NCBI GenBank assembly: GCA_934433485.1
Contig: CAKRZR010000009.1
Location: 18,932 to 82,931, forward strand
Source of the DNA: an uncultured Eubacteriales bacterium
GTDB lineage: Bacteria > Bacillota > Clostridia > Oscillospirales > CAG-272
DNA: 64,000 bases
Direction of reading: 5' to 3'
Every line of letters begins with the position of its first letter. Positions within the stretch are counted from its first letter, which is position 1. Position numbers and translations under genes: made by a program. A model generated the notes under the pieces. That model saw nothing but the letters and a program-made list of their open reading frames with translations, did not search any database and was not told where the DNA came from. Below are positions 33,473 through 41,815 of the stretch, in pieces.

Positions 33473-34366
33473 TTAGTGCTTCTTGGAAATAGCGTAGCCG
33501 GCAGCGGAAACGATAGCGACAACAGCAGCGATGATACCAGCGTCGAAGGTTTTCGGAGCTTCTACAGTGGTTTCAGCAGCGGTGGTGTCCACAACATCAA
33601 CAACTTCCGCTTTGGTTTCGGGAGCTTCTACGTGACCAGCCGGGGTGGAAACGAGCGTGTACTTGTTGGAGTTCGCGCCGTCGAACCATGCGGTGTCGGT
33701 CATGAGGCTCTGGTTGGTGCCGTCATGCTCCATCACGACGTTGGCAAGAGCGAACGTTGTGCCTTCGCAGATGTCGATCGGAGGCGTGGAGCTTTCCCAG
33801 CAGGACGCGGGCAGATATGCTTCGATATCATAGGAATCGCCGTTCTTTACAGCGACAGCCTTTGCGGCAGGAACATCCGCACCGGCGGAACCGGTACCGA
33901 ATGTGAAGTGTTCGCCAACGCCGACAGAACCGTCCGCGCAGACAACGAGAGACCAGAAATACAGCGTGCCGACTTCGCTGCCGGAAGCGGTGATATCCGG
34001 GTAAATGCAGAACTGAATGCCGTCGCCGGAGTTATAGGAGCCATCGCCCTGGTTGTGTACCACGCCGTTCGGAGTGGTGTCCTTAACGGAGCCGAAGAAG
34101 TACAGACCGGTATCGTCCCACATCCAGTAGTAGGTGGCGTCCGGGCAGGTGTCCAGCGTGCCGGCTACAGCGGTGGTGGTGTCCTTGTTGACCTTGCAGG
34201 CCAGTGCGTTTGCCCATTCATCGTCGGTCATCTTACCGTCGATGGTCGGAGCGGTCGCAGCCTTGGGGATTTCGCGCTGCTCGTTGTTGGTGGCGTCTGC
34301 CATAGCACATACCGTCATGGAAAGCGCACAGATCGCAGTGAGGAGCAGAGAAAGTGTCTTTTTCAT
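33473..34366 (-). CDS. Secreted CBM9-like protein with PKTFD-type C-terminal anchor
   Basis: This 297-residue exported protein has a signal peptide with core LSLLLTAICALSMTVCAMA. The main domain starts KAATAPTIDGKMTDDEWANA, the hallmark of CBM9/DOMON-like sugar-binding domains. WDDTGLYFFGSVKD and GDGIQFCIYPD also fit. A Thr/Glu-rich linker leads to APKTFDAGIIAAV, a hydrophobic helix and the tail SKKH. This tripartite end resembles a sortase signal with a variant motif. ATG 34366 follows AGGAGG. It is a paralogue of the neighbouring gene at 34647-35486. It probably binds glycans at the cell surface. Confidence 0.82.
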   Translation of the reverse strand: MKKTLSLLLTAICALSMTVCAMADATNNEQREIPKAATAPTIDGKMTDDEWANALACKVNKDTTTAVAGTLDTCPDATYYWMWDDTGLYFFGSVKDTTPNGVVHNQGDGSYNSGDGIQFCIYPDITASGSEVGTLYFWSLVVCADGSVGVGEHFTFGTGSAGADVPAAKAVAVKNGDSYDIEAYLPASCWESSTPPIDICEGTTFALANVVMEHDGTNQSLMTDTAWFDGANSNKYTLVSTPAGHVEAPETKAEVVDVVDTTAAETTVEAPKTFDAGIIAAVVAIVSAAGYAISKKH

Positions 34367-34427
34367 AAGAAAGAAACCTCCTTGTGAAATGAAAAATGTG
34401 GAAAGAGTGAAATCACTCCCTGTAGAT

Positions 34428-34456
34428 AGTATACCATGAACACTGGAAATTGTCAA
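34428..34456 (-). promoter_or_regulatory. Promoter of the 33473-34366 gene
   Basis: TTGACA (34451-34456) and TATACT (34428-34433), minus strand, spacer 17 bp, extended -10 TGG. Confidence 0.82.
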
Positions 34457-34543
34457 TAGAGAAAAATGAAAAAACGAAAAATAGCGCGTGTAAAACCATT
34501 AAAAAATAGCGGAATGGCACAAAAAAAGCGTGTGCTATAGAAT

Positions 34544-34559
34544 GACTACAAATGTAGTC
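34544..34559. promoter_or_regulatory. CopY/BlaI-type palindrome
   Basis: GACTACAAATGTAGTC is a perfect 16-bp palindrome with the TACAnnTGTA core, about 90 bp upstream of the -35 box of the 33473-34366 gene. It matches the palindrome at 4974-4987. In both places GCTATAGAAT occurs 4 to 38 bases before the palindrome. Confidence 0.5.
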
Positions 34560-34572
34560 TTGGCGCACTTTT

Positions 34573-34614
34573 CAAAGAAAAGGGAATCCGCGGGTGAAAG
34601 ACGGATCCCCTTTT
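34573..34614 (-). terminator. Terminator of the 34647-35486 gene
   Basis: On the minus strand AAAAGGGGATCCG pairs with CGGATTCCCTTTT, followed by CTTTG. Confidence 0.75.
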
Positions 34615-34646
34615 CGCTGTATGCTTTTCAGGATGGAGTAGCGATC

Positions 34647-35486
34647 TCAGTGCTTTTTGGAGAGCGTGTATCCGATCGCGGAGACGATGGCGGTGACAGC
34701 GGCGACCACACCGACGTCAAAGGTTTTAGGCGCCGTTGTAACGGTCGTGTCAACGGTGGTTTCCGCAATTTCCGCGGTGGTTTCAGGTACAAGCCCCAGT
34801 TCTTCCGGCGTCGGACCTGCGATTAGCTCTACATCCGGCAGCGCGGCGGTCTTTTCCCAGTATGCGTCGCTGTCTTCAGTCACGCTCCAGTATACGTAGC
34901 CGTCCCGCACGCCGTCATTGTCCGTGTCGTCGTTGAAGGAGACGGTATAGCCGATCTTCGCGCCGAGAGCAGGAGCCTTTGCGCCGAGATAGGGTACGTA
35001 CAGCTCTACAATGTAGCCGTCCTCGGAGGTGGTCACAGCGCTTTTGGCAACCTTGTACACATTTTCATTGCCGGTGTAGTAGCATTCGGTGCCGTCGGAG
35101 GCCTTACAGAAATGCCAATCGCCGGAATCGGTGGAGAAGGAGTCGGTCTTGGTGTTTGCTTCGGAAAACCAGAAGTCTACGGAATTACGGGCCTCCTGGT
35201 CGTTTTCGGTCAGGCTGATGTCCTCGACGACGGCAAGAAGATAGTAGCCGGTTTCGTCCCAGAGGAGCGAGGTGTAGCCGCCGGTGATGTCGTATTCAAA
35301 ATCATCCGGAACCGCGATGGTCTGACGTGCGGTGTGATTCCAGATTTCGTCGATCTGACCGTCGATCACGGGGGCAACGGTTGCGTAAGAGGCGGTAGAG
35401 ACCTCACCGGTGGCGTTCGCAGAGATCGCGACAGTGAGAGAAACTGCCATGGACAATGCGAGCAGAAGGGAAGCGAGCTTTTTCAT
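34647..35486 (-). CDS. Secreted CBM9-like protein with PKTFD-type C-terminal anchor
   Basis: This 279-residue exported paralogue of the previous gene has signal peptide core LASLLLALSMAVSLTVA. The CBM9-like domain includes ATVAPVIDGQIDEIWNHTA, TSLLWDETGYYLLAVVED and NSVDFWFSEANT. The linker is Thr/Glu-rich (ETTAEIAETTVDTTVTT). The end APKTFDVGVVAAV plus SKKH is nearly identical in layout to that of the neighbour. ATG 35486 has AGGAG upstream; a longer frame is not supported. It has its own promoter and terminator, so the pair is a tandem duplication rather than an operon. Confidence 0.82.
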   Translation of the reverse strand: MKKLASLLLALSMAVSLTVAISANATGEVSTASYATVAPVIDGQIDEIWNHTARQTIAVPDDFEYDITGGYTSLLWDETGYYLLAVVEDISLTENDQEARNSVDFWFSEANTKTDSFSTDSGDWHFCKASDGTECYYTGNENVYKVAKSAVTTSEDGYIVELYVPYLGAKAPALGAKIGYTVSFNDDTDNDGVRDGYVYWSVTEDSDAYWEKTAALPDVELIAGPTPEELGLVPETTAEIAETTVDTTVTTAPKTFDVGVVAAVTAIVSAIGYTLSKKH

Positions 35487-35532
35487 GTGCGTTTTCTCCT
35501 GAAATAAGTAAATTTGTGCGGTTGATACTGTT

Positions 35533-35561
35533 ATTATAATCGTTCGGCAGGAGAAATACAA
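35533..35561 (-). promoter_or_regulatory. Promoter of the 34647-35486 gene
   Basis: TTGTAT (35556-35561) and TATAAT (35533-35538), minus strand, spacer 17 bp. Confidence 0.75.
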
Positions 35562-35594
35562 TGAAAAATACTATCGAGTTGCTGGATTATTCTA

Positions 35595-36464
35595 TCATTT
35601 CTCTTGATTCCGGTATTCCGTGCAGGTCATCCCGGTCGTTTTTTTGAAAACGCGCATGAAATAGGTCGGCTCACTGTATGTTAAGAGGTACGCAATATCC
35701 GTAATGCTGAGGTTTGTGGAAACAAGCAATTTCTCGGCGATTTTCATTCGTTCCATCGTGAGATATTCCGTAAACGACATGCCAAGCTCTCTTGCAAGCA
35801 GACGGGAAAGGTGCGACACGGAGACATTCAGCGCGACGGCAGCTTGCGAAATGTGGATGGAATTGTACAGGTTTTTCGCAATATAGTCCCGGAAATTCTC
35901 CGCGAACGGCTTTTCCTTGACGCGGATATAGCGGTTGTCGTAAATGCTTTGGGCGCACATCTCCAGAAAATATGCAAGTACCCGAAACCGTTCCACGTCG
36001 ATCTGCGGCATGTGCGAGAAGGTTTCATACAGATCGCGCCGTGTCTCCGGATCCAGCGTATTGGATGCGATATGGGAAACGATCCGCTCAAATACGCCGT
36101 CGCCGATCGTTTCTGTGCGAACCTGACCGATCATGAGCGCACAGATGATCCCGCCCTCGTGCAGCACCGGAATGAGCGCCTCCCGAAATCCGGCATGGCA
36201 GGTGTAAATGTATGATTTCTTTGTAATGCGCACCCTTTCAAACGCGGCGACATCGCAAAGGCGGCATTTTTCCGTGTATTGCGGGCTGTAAAACCGGATC
36301 TTATCGCAGAAGCAGAGATGGCCGTACTCCTGCGATTTGACCGGGTATTCGTGAATGATGTTCATTTCCGGATCGTGGATCCCGACGCGCAGACCGGAGA
36401 TCACATGAAAATTCACAAGCATTTCTTGAATTTCCGGCTCACACAGGTAAAAATACGACAGCAT
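35595..36464 (-). CDS. AraC-family regulator with PocR-type sensor domain
   Basis: This 289-residue protein carries an N-terminal PocR domain: FHVISGLRVGIHDPEMNIIH, a Cys cluster (YTEKCRLCD), TCHAGFREALIPV and GGIICALMIGQVRTE (about 1-125). A C-terminal AraC double helix-turn-helix follows (IHISQAAVALNVSVSHLSRL and ITDIAYLLTYSEPTYFMRVF). PocR domains sense small molecules such as diols or hydrocarbon derivatives. ATG 36464 follows AGGAGAGG. It may control the neighbouring CBM9-like genes (inference from position). Confidence 0.88.
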   Translation of the reverse strand: MLSYFYLCEPEIQEMLVNFHVISGLRVGIHDPEMNIIHEYPVKSQEYGHLCFCDKIRFYSPQYTEKCRLCDVAAFERVRITKKSYIYTCHAGFREALIPVLHEGGIICALMIGQVRTETIGDGVFERIVSHIASNTLDPETRRDLYETFSHMPQIDVERFRVLAYFLEMCAQSIYDNRYIRVKEKPFAENFRDYIAKNLYNSIHISQAAVALNVSVSHLSRLLARELGMSFTEYLTMERMKIAEKLLVSTNLSITDIAYLLTYSEPTYFMRVFKKTTGMTCTEYRNQEK

Positions 36465-36502
36465 ACGCCCTCTCCTACGGTCAGATGATATCCGATACCA
36501 GT

Positions 36503-36531
36503 ATTATACAGGGGATTGTCCGGAAAGTCAA
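36503..36531 (-). promoter_or_regulatory. Promoter of the PocR/AraC gene
   Basis: TTGACT (36526-36531) and TATAAT (36503-36508), minus strand, spacer 17 bp. Confidence 0.8.
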
Positions 36532-36552
36532 CAGGAACGCGGAAAATCGTGT

Positions 36553-37245
36553 TCAATATTCTCTTTTTGGCTTTTTCATCATATCCTCATTTGCCAGCCG
36601 CAGCATATCAAGAGCTTCCCACGGCAGCGCGCCCTCCATCACCGCGTATTCGACCGTCTCCCAGTAGAAATCCGCGTAGGGCAAAATGAAACGGAGAAGG
36701 TGCCAATCCATATCGCCGTCCAGGATTTTCTTAAAAATCGAGTAGCGGGCATAGTTGTCCATAAAAGGAATGAGCTTTTGCAGGAGTGCGTTGTCCACTT
36801 TGTCAGCGTTTTGCGCGTTTTCCAGCATGGCAATGACGGTTTTGTCATTCAAAAATTCCGCCATTTCCACGATACTTGTGATATCGATCCCCTCTCGTGC
36901 GAGTCCCTGGGATACGATGTCGAGAACGCTTGGCTTGAGAAGCGGCGCAATGGAACGGATATCCTCCACGGATTCTGCAACGGCGGGTATGCCCTGTGCC
37001 GCAGTGGCGAGAATGGCTGCTTCTCCTTTGGTCGGCTCTCCTGCCCGAATCAGATCGTCGAGGGTGATGTGGAAGATATTCGCGATCTCCACAAGGATAG
37101 ACACATCCGGGAAGCTGTCGCCGGTCTCGTATTTGGAGATCGCCTGTCTTGTCAGGTTCAGCTTTTCCGCCAGCTCCGATTGGGTCATGTCGCGTTCCTT
37201 GCGCAGTCTGGATAGATAACCGCCGAATTTTTGTGTTGAAAACAT
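36553..37245 (-). CDS. XRE-family transcriptional regulator
   Basis: This 230-residue protein has an N-terminal helix-turn-helix (RLRKERDMTQSELAEKLNLT, then RQAISKYETGDSFPD) at about 12-50. A helical C-terminal domain with repeated short helices (FLNDKTVIAMLENAQNADKV, PFMDNYARYSIFKKILDGDM) follows; its role is unknown. ATG 37245 follows GGAGG; the longer open frame upstream has no start signal and covers the promoter. Divergent from the DUF6514 gene across a 452-bp AT-rich interval in which I see only the two promoters. Confidence 0.85.
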   Translation of the reverse strand: MFSTQKFGGYLSRLRKERDMTQSELAEKLNLTRQAISKYETGDSFPDVSILVEIANIFHITLDDLIRAGEPTKGEAAILATAAQGIPAVAESVEDIRSIAPLLKPSVLDIVSQGLAREGIDITSIVEMAEFLNDKTVIAMLENAQNADKVDNALLQKLIPFMDNYARYSIFKKILDGDMDWHLLRFILPYADFYWETVEYAVMEGALPWEALDMLRLANEDMMKKPKREY

Positions 37246-37299
37246 AATACGCCTCCGTGTGTGTACTACAGTTATTTTTGTGGTGGATTCGATATTACC

Positions 37300-37328
37300 A
37301 TTGTACAGGATCGCCGGGCAAAAAGCAA
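37300..37328 (-). promoter_or_regulatory. Promoter of the XRE gene at 36553-37245
   Basis: TTGCTT (37323-37328) and TACAAT (37300-37305), minus strand, spacer 17 bp. Confidence 0.6.
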
Positions 37329-37554
37329 GCAAAGAGTCGTTGCGCAAAGGAAAATCGTATACGGAAAACAGCTCAAAAGCAAAATAGTGCGAAATACACA
37401 TGTATGTGCGAAATTACTCATTTGTGAACGCGAAAAATCATGCATGGTTGCGATGTTGTATGAATGCACATTGTTTCGCTCCGACGCAATTTACGAATAC
37501 TCATGAAAACATGTCCTATAGGGCAGTCTTGTACGAGTATTCCAAAATTGCATA

Positions 37555-37583
37555 TTGTAAAATGTATGTGAAAGGTGTATGAT
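37555..37583 (+). promoter_or_regulatory. Promoter of the DUF6514 gene
   Basis: TTGTAA (37555-37560) and TATGAT (37578-37583), spacer 17 bp. Confidence 0.5.
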
Positions 37584-37697
37584 AAAGACAGATGGAAATT
37601 GTATCCAGCCAGGCTGCAGGATGGAGCTTCCGAATCAAAGCGCGAAAAAAATGCTGTGCGGAGACAGCAAATGAAAACTCCGCGGAAAGGTGGAATC

Positions 37698-37982
37698 ATG
37701 ATATCTCAGATGACCGCGATCCGAAACATATGCGTACAGACCGTCCAGCTTGAAAGCTGCGGAATTTGCACCTACACATTGACAGAGGAGAATCTCCCCG
37801 TATGCGGAAAATCATATCGTATCACCGTAACCCTGGACAACGCGAACCTGCACTTTACCGAATCGGTACGAGACGTTACCACGCTGCCGGATATGGCGCT
37901 GCGCCTCTTCTGGAAGGTCTGCCGCGGCCATGTCACACCATTAACGCTGCGCGATGTGCTGACGGATCTACTCTCAGAGTGA
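37698..37982 (+). CDS. Small DUF6514-like protein
   Basis: This 94-residue cytoplasmic protein starts at ATG 37698 with GAAAGGTGG upstream. It matches my recollection of DUF6514, small clostridial proteins of unknown function: an N-terminal beta hairpin (TYTLTEENLPVCGKSYRITV), then SVRDVTTLPDMALRLFWKV and a C-terminal helix (TLRDVLTDLLSE). It is monocistronic between a weak promoter and the terminator at 38005. No function can be proposed. Confidence 0.7.
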   Translation: MISQMTAIRNICVQTVQLESCGICTYTLTEENLPVCGKSYRITVTLDNANLHFTESVRDVTTLPDMALRLFWKVCRGHVTPLTLRDVLTDLLSE

Positions 37983-38004
37983 GACAGAAAAAGGAATAGA
38001 ACAA

Positions 38005-38046
38005 CAGGTACCTGCCAATGCAAACTGGAAGGCACCTGCTTTTTTA
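38005..38046. terminator. Bidirectional terminator
   Basis: CAGGTACCTGCC (38005-38016) pairs imperfectly with GGAAGGCACCTG (38027-38039), then TTTTTT. It separates the convergent DUF6514 and GH31 genes. Confidence 0.8.
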
Positions 38047-38052
38047 TACTTG

Positions 38053-39579
38053 TTATTTTTTACGGAAATACGGCAGAACATCGATCGGCGCATCCACGGT
38101 CACAGTCGTACCGCCTTCGTAAATGCTTCCATCCACATATTCCCATGTACCACGCGGCAGACGGACGGTTCGCGTAACTGCGTTTTCCACAAGCACCGGA
38201 CAGACAAGAATATCCTCTCCGAGAACGAACTGATCGGTCACACGCGCCAGACCTTCATGTGGGAAAACGTATTCGAGATACCGCACGATTGGCTCTCCGG
38301 TCTTGACGGCATGCGCTGCAAGGGAGAGGATCGTATCGGCAAAGCGCATGTGTACCTCTCCGGCGTCGAGACAGTAGCGCGCGTGCGTCTCGTCGAGGAC
38401 CCGCCACGGTCCCGCGGAGTACTGCATCATCGGCATCAAAGCGGCGCATTGCGCATATCGGACGAAAAGCTCCGGCATAAGGGACGGCGCACCGGGCAGA
38501 AAATCCACAAACGAACCGCCGCCGATCATATCGGGACAGCCGTAGGGAAGTCCGAGAATGCCCTGTGTGAGAAGGTCGGTAACGAGCTTTGGCAGTGCGC
38601 TCCAGCGGTGCGGTTTGTCGCCGAGCCGTTCCACAAGAGGCAGCCCGGCGCCTTTATACGATGCGCGGAACTCATTGTAAGGGAATTGCGCGCCGAGCTT
38701 TGTCCACAGCGCGCATTGTTCGTGCGCGGTCACACCGGCATAGGTAACGTCATCATCGCGGTAGTAGAATACGTCGCCCGCGTCCATTTTGAATCCGTCA
38801 AAGCCGTATTCCGTTTGCAGATAGCGCATGTTGTCATAGAACCACCGATATGCGTCCGGGTTCGACAGATCCACGACGGCGGAGTAGCCGTTCCACCAGT
38901 GCCGGATCGCCGTATTGCCGTCACGGTCGCGTACAAGGTACTTTTTCGCTTCCAGATCGCGGAACTCCGCCGAATCCGGGGAGATGAACGGGCAGATCCA
39001 CAGCATAACGGTGAAGCCCATATCGTGCAGCTCCCGGACCAGGGCGCAGGGATCGGGAATCGTGTTCTGGTTAAACTCCCGACTGCCGTAATAGCGCATC
39101 CAGCCATCATCGATCATCATGATCCCGGCGGGCAGACCGTTTGCGAGAATGGCGCGCGCGTAGCCAAGGATCCGCTCACTCGTCTGGTCATAAATCAGCT
39201 CCGCCCACGTGTTGTATTGCGGCTTGATGAAGAAATCGCGCGGCGGCAGGACACCGACACCCTCTTCTTTTCGAAAATAGCGATTGTACGCGTCCAGAAA
39301 AGCACCACGCAGGGTGTCGTATCCCTCGTGCAGCGCGAGATCGTCCGCGCCGTTTGTGATCGACAGCACGCCGTTTTCCGCGTCTACATCGTAGGGAGTC
39401 TCGCTCCAGAGGTACCGTCCCAGGTTCGAGACAAGAAACGGCGATTCCTGATTGCCGCTATACTGGGTGGTCGCGTGCCAGTGGAAAGCAGAGTCGGCGG
39501 ACAGCGGAAAATCCCCGCCTTTGTCCACACAAAGCCCGTACCAGTATTCATCGGGCAGCATTTTGATCTGTAATTCCAT
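38053..39579 (-). CDS. Glycoside hydrolase family 31
   Basis: This 508-residue protein lacks a signal peptide. The GH31 TIM barrel shows ILANGLPAGIMMIDDGWMRY, WICPFISPDS and the nucleophile motif GFKMDAGDV (Asp266). GLPYGCPDMIGGGSF and the acid/base region VERLGDKPHRWSALPKL follow. The family includes alpha-glucosidases, alpha-xylosidases and sulfoquinovosidases; specificity is not clear. It is shorter than usual, lacking much of the N-terminal beta-sandwich. ATG 39579 follows GGAGAG. It starts 24 bases after the GH78-like gene's stop, so the two enzymes are co-transcribed. Confidence 0.88.
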   Translation of the reverse strand: MELQIKMLPDEYWYGLCVDKGGDFPLSADSAFHWHATTQYSGNQESPFLVSNLGRYLWSETPYDVDAENGVLSITNGADDLALHEGYDTLRGAFLDAYNRYFRKEEGVGVLPPRDFFIKPQYNTWAELIYDQTSERILGYARAILANGLPAGIMMIDDGWMRYYGSREFNQNTIPDPCALVRELHDMGFTVMLWICPFISPDSAEFRDLEAKKYLVRDRDGNTAIRHWWNGYSAVVDLSNPDAYRWFYDNMRYLQTEYGFDGFKMDAGDVFYYRDDDVTYAGVTAHEQCALWTKLGAQFPYNEFRASYKGAGLPLVERLGDKPHRWSALPKLVTDLLTQGILGLPYGCPDMIGGGSFVDFLPGAPSLMPELFVRYAQCAALMPMMQYSAGPWRVLDETHARYCLDAGEVHMRFADTILSLAAHAVKTGEPIVRYLEYVFPHEGLARVTDQFVLGEDILVCPVLVENAVTRTVRLPRGTWEYVDGSIYEGGTTVTVDAPIDVLPYFRKK

Positions 39580-39603
39580 ATTCTCTCCAAACTATATGCG
39601 GCG

Positions 39604-41793
39604 TCAGAGCGCGCAGGTGCAGGTGATGTCGTCCTCCAGCGAGGTGAATGCCAGTCCATCCGGCAGGCAGATCTCCTTTTCGCCTGCTCCACTCGCGTGT
39701 ACGTGCAGCGTGAATGTGCCGTTTTTCCGCGTCCATTCCACAAATACTTTGCCGATGCCGGTGCATACCGTACCGCAGGCGTGCTCCCTGCCATCGATCC
39801 GTGGCGCAATGCGAATCCGTTTTTTTGCGGCGTCGACGGTGCGTACTCCCAGCACAACGGCGGCAAATTCGTAAATGGCAATCGCGCCCCAGGCGTGACA
39901 GTCACTGCGCGGCGCGTCCGGCGTTTCCGGGATGGTCGTACAGCCGAGGGAGGGAAGAGCGCGGAGACGATCCAGCATCGCGTCGGATTTTTTGTACAGT
40001 CCCACCGCTTCCAGTGCGCGGAACCAGAAATACGCATAGGCAAACGTGCATTTCGCATCCAGTTCCAGCGCGTTTTCCATGATCCTCTGCGCAACCTCGC
40101 CCTGCGCGATACCGGCCAGCACGCACCAGACCTGCATATGCTGGCTGTAGTATTCGCCGCGCAGGTCGTCGCTGTACAGTCCGCGGTCCGCCCGATAGCA
40201 GAGCGACTGCACAGAATCGGCGACGGAGTCAGCCAGGGTACGGTACGTGTCCGCGGTGGAATCTCTGCCGCAGAGCGCATTCAGCTTGGCAGCCTCGCGC
40301 AGAACGTACACATACATTGCGCTGACGATCGCCACGATCTTCTGACCGCCGCAGGAAGGAGCGCCTTGTGTGCTCCCCCACGGTGTCGACCAGTCGATGA
40401 AGTCCCAATACATGGTTTTCGTGAGCAGACCGCACGGATCGAGATACCCGCGGAACCATTCGATCACGCCGTCCATAGCACGTAGATTTTCCTGTACAAG
40501 CGACAGATCCCCAAACCGGCGATAATGCTCGGCGACCATGAAGATGTAGTAGAACGAGAACGACGGGATAAACTGCTCCTGCGTGGTCGGATACCGGCTT
40601 GAGAGCAGACCGTCCGCACGCTGCGACAGACGAAAATCGTGGATCGCCTTCCGTGCCAGGCGGTCGTCGTCGGTGAGCTGATAATTATAGAGCATCTGCA
40701 GCGATGTGTCCATGCAGTATTGGAGCTGCTCATAGAACGGGCAGTCCTCATAGCTTTCCTGCATGCATCGCATCAAAGTGGCAACGGAGATTTTCCACAG
40801 CGCGTTGTCCGCTTCGGTGCCGAAATCGCAGTCTGTGGGGACGGTGAGCGGATAACCGACTTCAACGAACCGGAGCGATTCGATCTGTACGTCTCCCTCG
40901 ATCTCCACATGCACAATCCGCGCGGTGTGGTACCAAAACGGCTCAAATACCGTGTCTCCGTTGATGTCAATGGTGTCTACAGAGCCGTGAAAGGGCAGGG
41001 AGCGATCGAGCCGATGCCCTTTTCCGCCGCCGTCGCCAAAGGATTCCGCGTAGGAAAGGCGCACCCTGCCATGCCCCGCGGCATGCAGAACCGGGAATCC
41101 AAAGGTCAGCTCGTCCGCGATGTAGTATTTGCCATCCGTGGTGGCAAGCGGCACCTCCTTTTGATATAGCATCGGGATCGGACGCGGGGTGACGAACAGC
41201 TCGTTTACAATGCCATACATATAGGCGTCCGCGCGCTTGGCGTGTACCGGGGCGAGTGCTTTTGCGTTTACCCACTCCGGTGTGTTTTGCGCATGTGCGT
41301 GTTCCTCAATGGTACAGCAGGACAGATCCCATCGTGTCATCGCGATTTCCGTAGTCGTATCAACAGCGCATTCCCAGCCGGATTCCTCATCAGTACGGAC
41401 GATTGTCTCGGAGCCATCCGCCAGCGCCACGAGCATATCCATCGCAAAGCCGAGATTGCCGGTGCGCTGTACGCCAAAGAGGAATTGCGGCGCGGTCATA
41501 TCGCGTTTGTCGGCAAGACAAAGCACGCGGCAGACAATGGTATTCTTCCCTTTTCGCAGATACGGCGCAAGATCGACGGTGTCAAAATAGCGCTCCTCCG
41601 CGGACGGTCGACAGGGACCAAACGCAGCGCGTTCTCCGTTTACGATGAGCTTGTATCGCGCCTCCGCCGTGATGTGGCATTCCGCCGTATCCGGAGCTTC
41701 GTCCAGAGAGAACGTGTGCCGGAACAAATAGAGTCCGTTTTCGGAATACCGGTGTGCCGGGTGGGTCAGCCACATTGCGTTGAAATCAGACAT
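39604..41793 (-). CDS. Alpha-L-rhamnosidase-like protein (GH78)
   Basis: This 729-residue, leaderless protein has an N-terminal beta-sandwich opening with TFSLDEAPDTAECHITAEAR and YKLIVNGERAAFGPCRP, as in GH78. The (alpha/alpha)6 barrel includes ESYEDCPFYEQLQYCMDTSL, which matches the family DCP-E active-site loop in modified form, and WDFIDWSTPWG. It probably releases alpha-L-rhamnose from imported oligosaccharides. ATG 41793 follows AGGAGAGAG, only 22 bases after the ATPase stop. There is no room for a separate promoter or terminator, so the ATPase, GH78 and GH31 genes share a transcript. Confidence 0.85.
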   Translation of the reverse strand: MSDFNAMWLTHPAHRYSENGLYLFRHTFSLDEAPDTAECHITAEARYKLIVNGERAAFGPCRPSAEERYFDTVDLAPYLRKGKNTIVCRVLCLADKRDMTAPQFLFGVQRTGNLGFAMDMLVALADGSETIVRTDEESGWECAVDTTTEIAMTRWDLSCCTIEEHAHAQNTPEWVNAKALAPVHAKRADAYMYGIVNELFVTPRPIPMLYQKEVPLATTDGKYYIADELTFGFPVLHAAGHGRVRLSYAESFGDGGGKGHRLDRSLPFHGSVDTIDINGDTVFEPFWYHTARIVHVEIEGDVQIESLRFVEVGYPLTVPTDCDFGTEADNALWKISVATLMRCMQESYEDCPFYEQLQYCMDTSLQMLYNYQLTDDDRLARKAIHDFRLSQRADGLLSSRYPTTQEQFIPSFSFYYIFMVAEHYRRFGDLSLVQENLRAMDGVIEWFRGYLDPCGLLTKTMYWDFIDWSTPWGSTQGAPSCGGQKIVAIVSAMYVYVLREAAKLNALCGRDSTADTYRTLADSVADSVQSLCYRADRGLYSDDLRGEYYSQHMQVWCVLAGIAQGEVAQRIMENALELDAKCTFAYAYFWFRALEAVGLYKKSDAMLDRLRALPSLGCTTIPETPDAPRSDCHAWGAIAIYEFAAVVLGVRTVDAAKKRIRIAPRIDGREHACGTVCTGIGKVFVEWTRKNGTFTLHVHASGAGEKEICLPDGLAFTSLEDDITCTCAL

Positions 41794-41815
41794 AAATACT
41801 CTCTCCTATGTGATA

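Noticed and set aside
33473..35486. The PKTFD tail as a standard LPxTG sortase signal
   Set aside because: The residues differ from LPxTG and no sortase gene is nearby; kept only as a sorting-like motif.
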